A stretch of DNA of 64,000 nt from Microbacterium sp. 1.5R (GTDB taxonomy: Bacteria > Actinomycetota > Actinomycetes > Actinomycetales > Microbacteriaceae), in the NCBI RefSeq assembly GCF_001889265.1, contig NZ_CP018151.1, forward strand, positions 1,364,001-1,428,000. The letters are read 5' to 3'. The position numbers were made by a program, and so were the translations under genes. Shown here piece by piece: positions 60,932-64,000 of the stretch. Position 1 is the stretch's first letter. Every line of letters starts with the position of its first letter. A model generated the notes under the pieces. The model had not been told where the DNA came from, did not search any database, and worked only from the letters and a program-made list of their open reading frames with translations.

Positions 60932-62539
60932 ATGGAACGCTACATTCGCCTGCGCTGGGTGGGCCTGGTCTTCATCAGCATCGCCGTCTCGCTGATCATC
61001 GTCGACTCGACGATCGTGAATGTGGCGATTCCGGCGATCGTCGACGATCTCGGCATCACCTCCACCGAAGTGCAGTGGGTGCAGGAGGCGTACACGCTGG
61101 TGTTCGCCGCGCTGCTGCTCGTGTTCGGCAGCCTCGCGGATCGGTTCGGGCGTCGGCGCGTGATGGTCATCGGAGTCCTGGTCTTCGCAGCATCCTCGGT
61201 GCTCGCGGCCTTCGCTCCGGACGGCGGGATGCTGATCCTCGCCCGTCTTGCGCAGGGAGTGGGCGGATCGATGATCCTGCCGACCACGCTGTCGATCATC
61301 AACGCCACCTTCCGCGGGCGCGAGCGGGGGATCGCCTTCGCGGTGTGGGGGTCGACGATCGGCGGAATGGCCGCTGTGGGACCGCTGCTCGGCGGATGGC
61401 TGACGACTGCCTTCTCCTGGCGGTGGGCGTTCGGGATCAACATCCCGCTGGGCATCATCATCGTCATCGGCGTGCTGCTCACGGTGGCGGAGTCGCGCAG
61501 CGACCGGACGTCGAAGATCGATGTGGTCGGGGCGATCCTCTCGGTCATCACCATGGCCAGCCTCGTGTTCGGCCTCATCGAGGGGCGCACGTACGGCTGG
61601 TGGCTCGTCGACCAACGTCCGCAGATCGGCGACTGGGCCTGGCCGCTCGATGTGTCTCCGATCCCCTTCGCCTTCGCGCTGGCGATCGTGGCACTCGTCG
61701 CGTTCATCGCATGGGGTGTGCATCGCGAGCGGCAGGGCAGGTCCACGCTGCTTGCTCTGCGTCTGTTCTCCATCCCCTCGTTCCGCAACGGCAACATCGC
61801 GGCGACAGTCGTGTCGCTGGGAGAGTTCGGCATCATCCTCGCTCTGCCGCTGTGGCTGCAGTTCGTCCTCGGCTTCGATGCGCTGCAGACCGGACTCCTG
61901 CTGCTCGCGCTCGCCCTCGGATCCTTCGTCGCGAGCGGTGCCGCGGGGGTGGCCAGCGGAAAGATCGCTCCGGTGTGGGTCGTCCGTGCGGGCCTCATCG
62001 CCGAGATCATCGGCGTCGCCGGAGTCGGCTTCGTCATCGCCCCCGATGCGTCGTGGGTGCCGCTGATCCCGTTCCTCTTCGTCTACGGCCTCGGTGTCGG
62101 CCTCGCCACCGCTCAGCTGACCGGCGTCGTGCTCGCCGATGTGCCGGTCGACGACAGCGGCGCGGCTTCGGGCACGCAGTCGACGTCACGACAGCTCGGT
62201 GCAGCGCTCGGGGTCGCAGTGCTCGGCACCGTGCTGTTCACGAGCACAGCCGGGATCCTCGCGTCATCACTCGACGCTCGGGGACTCCCGGCCGAGCAGC
62301 GCGATCAGATCGTGTCGGCGGTCGTCGACAGTGCGGGCGGAGCGATCAGCGGACTGGAGGCGCAGCCCGAGACGGCTGACATCGCCGACGACGCCAAGGC
62401 CGCGTTCTCCGACGGCACGCGTTTCGCGGCGTGGACGGCGGCAGGGTTCCTGTCCCTCGGCCTCCTGTCGACGATCTCCCTCGGAGCGACCGCCAAGACC
62501 CGACGTGAGGACCAGCCCGACGCGACGTCGGCCGCCTGA
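60932..62539 (+). CDS. DHA2-type major facilitator exporter (14 segments)
   Basis: A 535-residue drug:H+ antiporter. The 14-segment type is shown by VDSTIVNVAIPAIVDDLG (motif D), LADRFGRRRVMVIG (motif A) and FSWRWAFGINIPLG, with GGWLTTAF (motif C region), and a C-terminal Ala/Arg-rich tail. The product probably exports drugs or quaternary amines. ATG at 60932; seven extra residues would come from a start at 60911. Controlled by a palindrome at its promoter. Confidence 0.9.
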   Translation: MERYIRLRWVGLVFISIAVSLIIVDSTIVNVAIPAIVDDLGITSTEVQWVQEAYTLVFAALLLVFGSLADRFGRRRVMVIGVLVFAASSVLAAFAPDGGMLILARLAQGVGGSMILPTTLSIINATFRGRERGIAFAVWGSTIGGMAAVGPLLGGWLTTAFSWRWAFGINIPLGIIIVIGVLLTVAESRSDRTSKIDVVGAILSVITMASLVFGLIEGRTYGWWLVDQRPQIGDWAWPLDVSPIPFAFALAIVALVAFIAWGVHRERQGRSTLLALRLFSIPSFRNGNIAATVVSLGEFGIILALPLWLQFVLGFDALQTGLLLLALALGSFVASGAAGVASGKIAPVWVVRAGLIAEIIGVAGVGFVIAPDASWVPLIPFLFVYGLGVGLATAQLTGVVLADVPVDDSGAASGTQSTSRQLGAALGVAVLGTVLFTSTAGILASSLDARGLPAEQRDQIVSAVVDSAGGAISGLEAQPETADIADDAKAAFSDGTRFAAWTAAGFLSLGLLSTISLGATAKTRREDQPDATSAA

Positions 62540-62559
62540 TTCCTTCATGTACCCCGTGG

Positions 62560-62832
62560 CTACTCGATGTCCCACATCGTGTAGCCGACGACGCCGGCCG
62601 GGATGAACTCCATCGGCTTCGTCAGCTCGTTCTCGATGCCTGTGATCCGGCCGGTGTCCTCGGAGATGAGGAGGGTGTTCTGGTAGGACGTCCCCTCATC
62701 GCTGACCCGGAGCCCGACCATGTCTCGGCCGAGCCGGTCCTGCGACTCACCCAGCACCGTGACCCCGCCCGCATCGACGAGCATGTCGATCAGAGTGGCG
62801 TGCTGCTCGTCCGTCAGAGTCCAGTAGCTCAA
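62560..62832 (-). CDS. Short C-terminal-like fragment resembling CU044_5270 proteins
   Basis: Ninety codons starting from a TTG at 62832. The sequence LTDEQHATLIDMLVDAGGVTVLGESQDRLGR, quoted in part (VTVLGESQDRLGRDMVGL), and TGRITGIENELT read like the end of large actinobacterial membrane proteins of the CU044_5270 type, whose N-terminal half is absent. The frame continues upstream without a start. It may be a decayed gene or a short protein; the family call is by impression. Confidence 0.45.
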   Translation of the reverse strand: MSYWTLTDEQHATLIDMLVDAGGVTVLGESQDRLGRDMVGLRVSDEGTSYQNTLLISEDTGRITGIENELTKPMEFIPAGVVGYTMWDIE

Positions 62833-62913
62833 TGGCTGGCCGATGGCGACCAGGAGGTCTCCCGACGAACTTCTGTTCCGGCGTCGAGAGCCTCTGCTCC
62901 GAAGTCGGTCTCG

Positions 62914-63228
62914 CTAGCCCTCATCGACGGTCACCGCATTGCCCCACACCCAGCACCGGAACGTCCGGTCGCCTGCCCGGAACTCGATGCCTGCGGCCAA
63001 CGGTGTCGACCGCGCGAGCTTCGCATCGACCCGCACCGCTTCGGGCCCGAAGCGCACCCACGCGCGGACCGCACGATACGGCTGCGGATAGATCGTGACG
63101 GGCTGTTCCCGGAGCGCCAGCTCGCGCTCCGTCAGGGATTGAAGCGCGCCGGCGCGCGCTGCGGTGAGGATGGTCTGATGCTGAGAGCGCATGTCGTAGT
63201 GGGCTGCCAGGCGCTTGCTCGTGCCCAT
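62914..63228 (-). CDS. Small conserved protein, probable SOS-linked, function unknown
   Basis: A 104-residue basic protein beginning MGTSKRLAAHYDMRSQH, with WVRFGPEAVRVDAK and FRAGDRTFRCWVWGNAVTV in the C-terminal half. Similar small proteins occur beside SOS mutagenesis genes in Microbacteriaceae, but I know no function. GAGAAGGGAG precedes the ATG. It diverges from the gene at 63296, with a LexA-like box in the 67-base gap. Confidence 0.65.
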   Translation of the reverse strand: MGTSKRLAAHYDMRSQHQTILTAARAGALQSLTERELALREQPVTIYPQPYRAVRAWVRFGPEAVRVDAKLARSTPLAAGIEFRAGDRTFRCWVWGNAVTVDEG

Positions 63229-63269
63229 GCCGGCTCCCTTCTCCGGCCCAGTGACAACGGTAGCAAGAT

Positions 63270-63285
63270 TCGAAGATTTGTTCTA
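63270..63285. promoter_or_regulatory. LexA-like (SOS) box
   Basis: TCGAAG-ATTT-GTTCTA matches the gram-positive SOS consensus TCGAAC-N4-GTTCGA at 10 of 12 fixed positions. It overlaps the -10 box of the right-hand gene (TATTCT, 63284-63289). Confidence 0.5.
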
Positions 63286-63295
63286 TTCTCGACTC

Positions 63296-63556
63296 ATGCG
63301 ACCAGCTCCTGCTCATCTGCCTGCGACTATATGGATGGTCGACGACATCCCGTCGCGAATGGTCTTCGCCGGGCGTCGGTGGAAGGTCTCCGACACGCCC
63401 ACGCGACTCAGGGACTCGATCTGGTCAGCGGCGCCGGAGTCGGACCGAGGGTTGTACGGATGGCGGTTCCAGGGCACGGATGACGAGGGTCACTCCCTGG
63501 TGTTCGACGTCTTCCGGGGTGAGGACGGCTGGCATGTGCACCACAGCTACGACTAG
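63296..63556 (+). CDS. DUF6504-like small protein
   Basis: An 86-residue protein with PAPAHLPATIWMVDDIPSRM, VFAGRRWKVSDTPTRL and a C-terminal YGWRFQGTDDEGHSLVFDVF then WHVHHSYD, the layout of actinobacterial DUF6504 proteins, which often lie next to the imuB/dnaE2 mutagenesis cassette. TATTCT lies 6 bases before ATG 63296, so the message is leaderless and would be directly blocked by LexA at the overlapping box. Confidence 0.6.
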   Translation: MRPAPAHLPATIWMVDDIPSRMVFAGRRWKVSDTPTRLRDSIWSAAPESDRGLYGWRFQGTDDEGHSLVFDVFRGEDGWHVHHSYD

Positions 63557-63613
63557 GGGTCAGGCGGACGGAATCCTTGTCCCGGCTCGGCCGGTGCGCG
63601 CTATCGTGTGGGC

Positions 63614-64000
63614 ATGACGGACTCCGGCGCGACACTCCTCGCCGCGATCATCGCGGCCGGCGTGGCAGGAGTCGGACTGATCTGGTCTGTCGTCAGCTTC
63701 ATGCTGACGAGGCGGACCCAGCGAGCCACGGATGCTCGTCAGGAGTGGTCGCGCCGATTCGAGCACGCACACGCGCTCGCGTTCAGCTCCGATCTCAAGG
63801 AGGCAGCGAGCGGCCTCACGCTCATCGAGGCGCTCGCGCGCGAGCGGTGGGTCACGGACGAAGATCGGGCGACCGCGGTGAGCATCCTCTCGTCTCTCAC
63901 GAGGGTGGCTGAGGCGCCGGCGGCGCAGCTGCGCGCGACGATCCTCGCGGAGGTCAGGAACCCGGCGGTGGCCGCTGCGCTCGGCAGAGTGGAGCCAGGG
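63614..64000 (+). CDS. Membrane-anchored protein, truncated by window edge
   Basis: At least 129 codons, running off the window. Residues about 8-32 form one membrane helix (LLAAIIAAGVAGVGLIWSVV), followed by a cytoplasmic Arg-rich stretch and Ala-rich helices. I do not recognise the family. TATCGT lies 6 bases before the ATG (leaderless). Confidence 0.7.
   Translation, partial: MTDSGATLLAAIIAAGVAGVGLIWSVVSFMLTRRTQRATDARQEWSRRFEHAHALAFSSDLKEAASGLTLIEALARERWVTDEDRATAVSILSSLTRVAEAPAAQLRATILAEVRNPAVAAALGRVEPG

Noticed and set aside
1..64000. tRNA, rRNA, CRISPR, insertion sequence, phage or toxin-antitoxin features.
   Set aside because: No repeat array, transposase, integrase, cloverleaf or known toxin motif could be recognised by eye. 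A tRNAscan or CRISPR search was not possible.

Overview
The window is high-GC actinobacterial chromosome. GC-rich third codon positions, GTG starts, many leaderless promoters, a DtxR-type iron box and families such as DUF3097, DUF6325 and actinobacterial SIP-domain proteins point to the Microbacteriaceae, most likely Microbacterium. The genus is inferred from family content, not from a marker gene. No tRNA, rRNA, CRISPR array, IS element or phage was recognised. Coding density is very high and no gap exceeds 300 bases.

Layout. 1-22 kb is mostly housekeeping and general metabolism: a truncated endonuclease/exonuclease/phosphatase-fold protein, metY, a TetR/EamA divergent pair with a clear operator, an SDR-ung-GNAT run, a complete five-gene peptide/nickel-type ABC importer, an alpha/beta hydrolase, an AhpD-like protein with a tyrosine phosphatase, an iron-box-controlled SIP-domain gene, an arginase-family gene, a PspA/TPM-domain membrane-stress pair, DUF3097, trmB, a CPBP-like membrane protein, DUF1304 and dinB.

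22.5-36 kb is a carbohydrate-use locus. Secreted GH27 and intracellular GH36 alpha-galactosidases diverge from an LplB-type sugar ABC importer, whose operon converges on a GH95 fucosidase-like / acetylxylan-esterase-like / ROK-repressor operon. Several inverted repeats in the promoters look like operators. The suggested substrate is an acetylated plant glycan carrying alpha-galactose and alpha-fucose (or alpha-L-galactose). 36-38 kb is an ohrR-ohr-oxidoreductase peroxide operon.

38-60 kb is the most interesting part. A MalT-like LuxR regulator sits among two large sulfatases, three SulP anion permeases, two GAP-family membrane proteins, two DUF6325 proteins, two SHOCT proteins, two AI-2E-type transporters, two membrane proteins of unknown family, a potassium channel and a HAD phosphatase. 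Seven intergenic copies of a palindrome (TCACCC-N5-GGGTGA, distal arm sometimes TCGCCC) precede nearly every transcription unit. In each case a -10-like hexamer, best consensus CAGCAT, lies 29-31 bases beyond the arm nearest the gene. At four of the sites the hexamer is followed by a conserved GRGCRC-like hexamer, then an A that is the inferred start of transcription and twice is the A of the ATG. I read this as one undescribed regulon with a fixed promoter architecture, probably controlled by the LuxR protein.

60-64 kb holds a MarR gene without a normal start codon next to an SDR fragment, a DHA2-type exporter with a promoter palindrome, a gene fragment, and a divergent pair of small genes sharing a LexA-like box. 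The last gene runs off the window.
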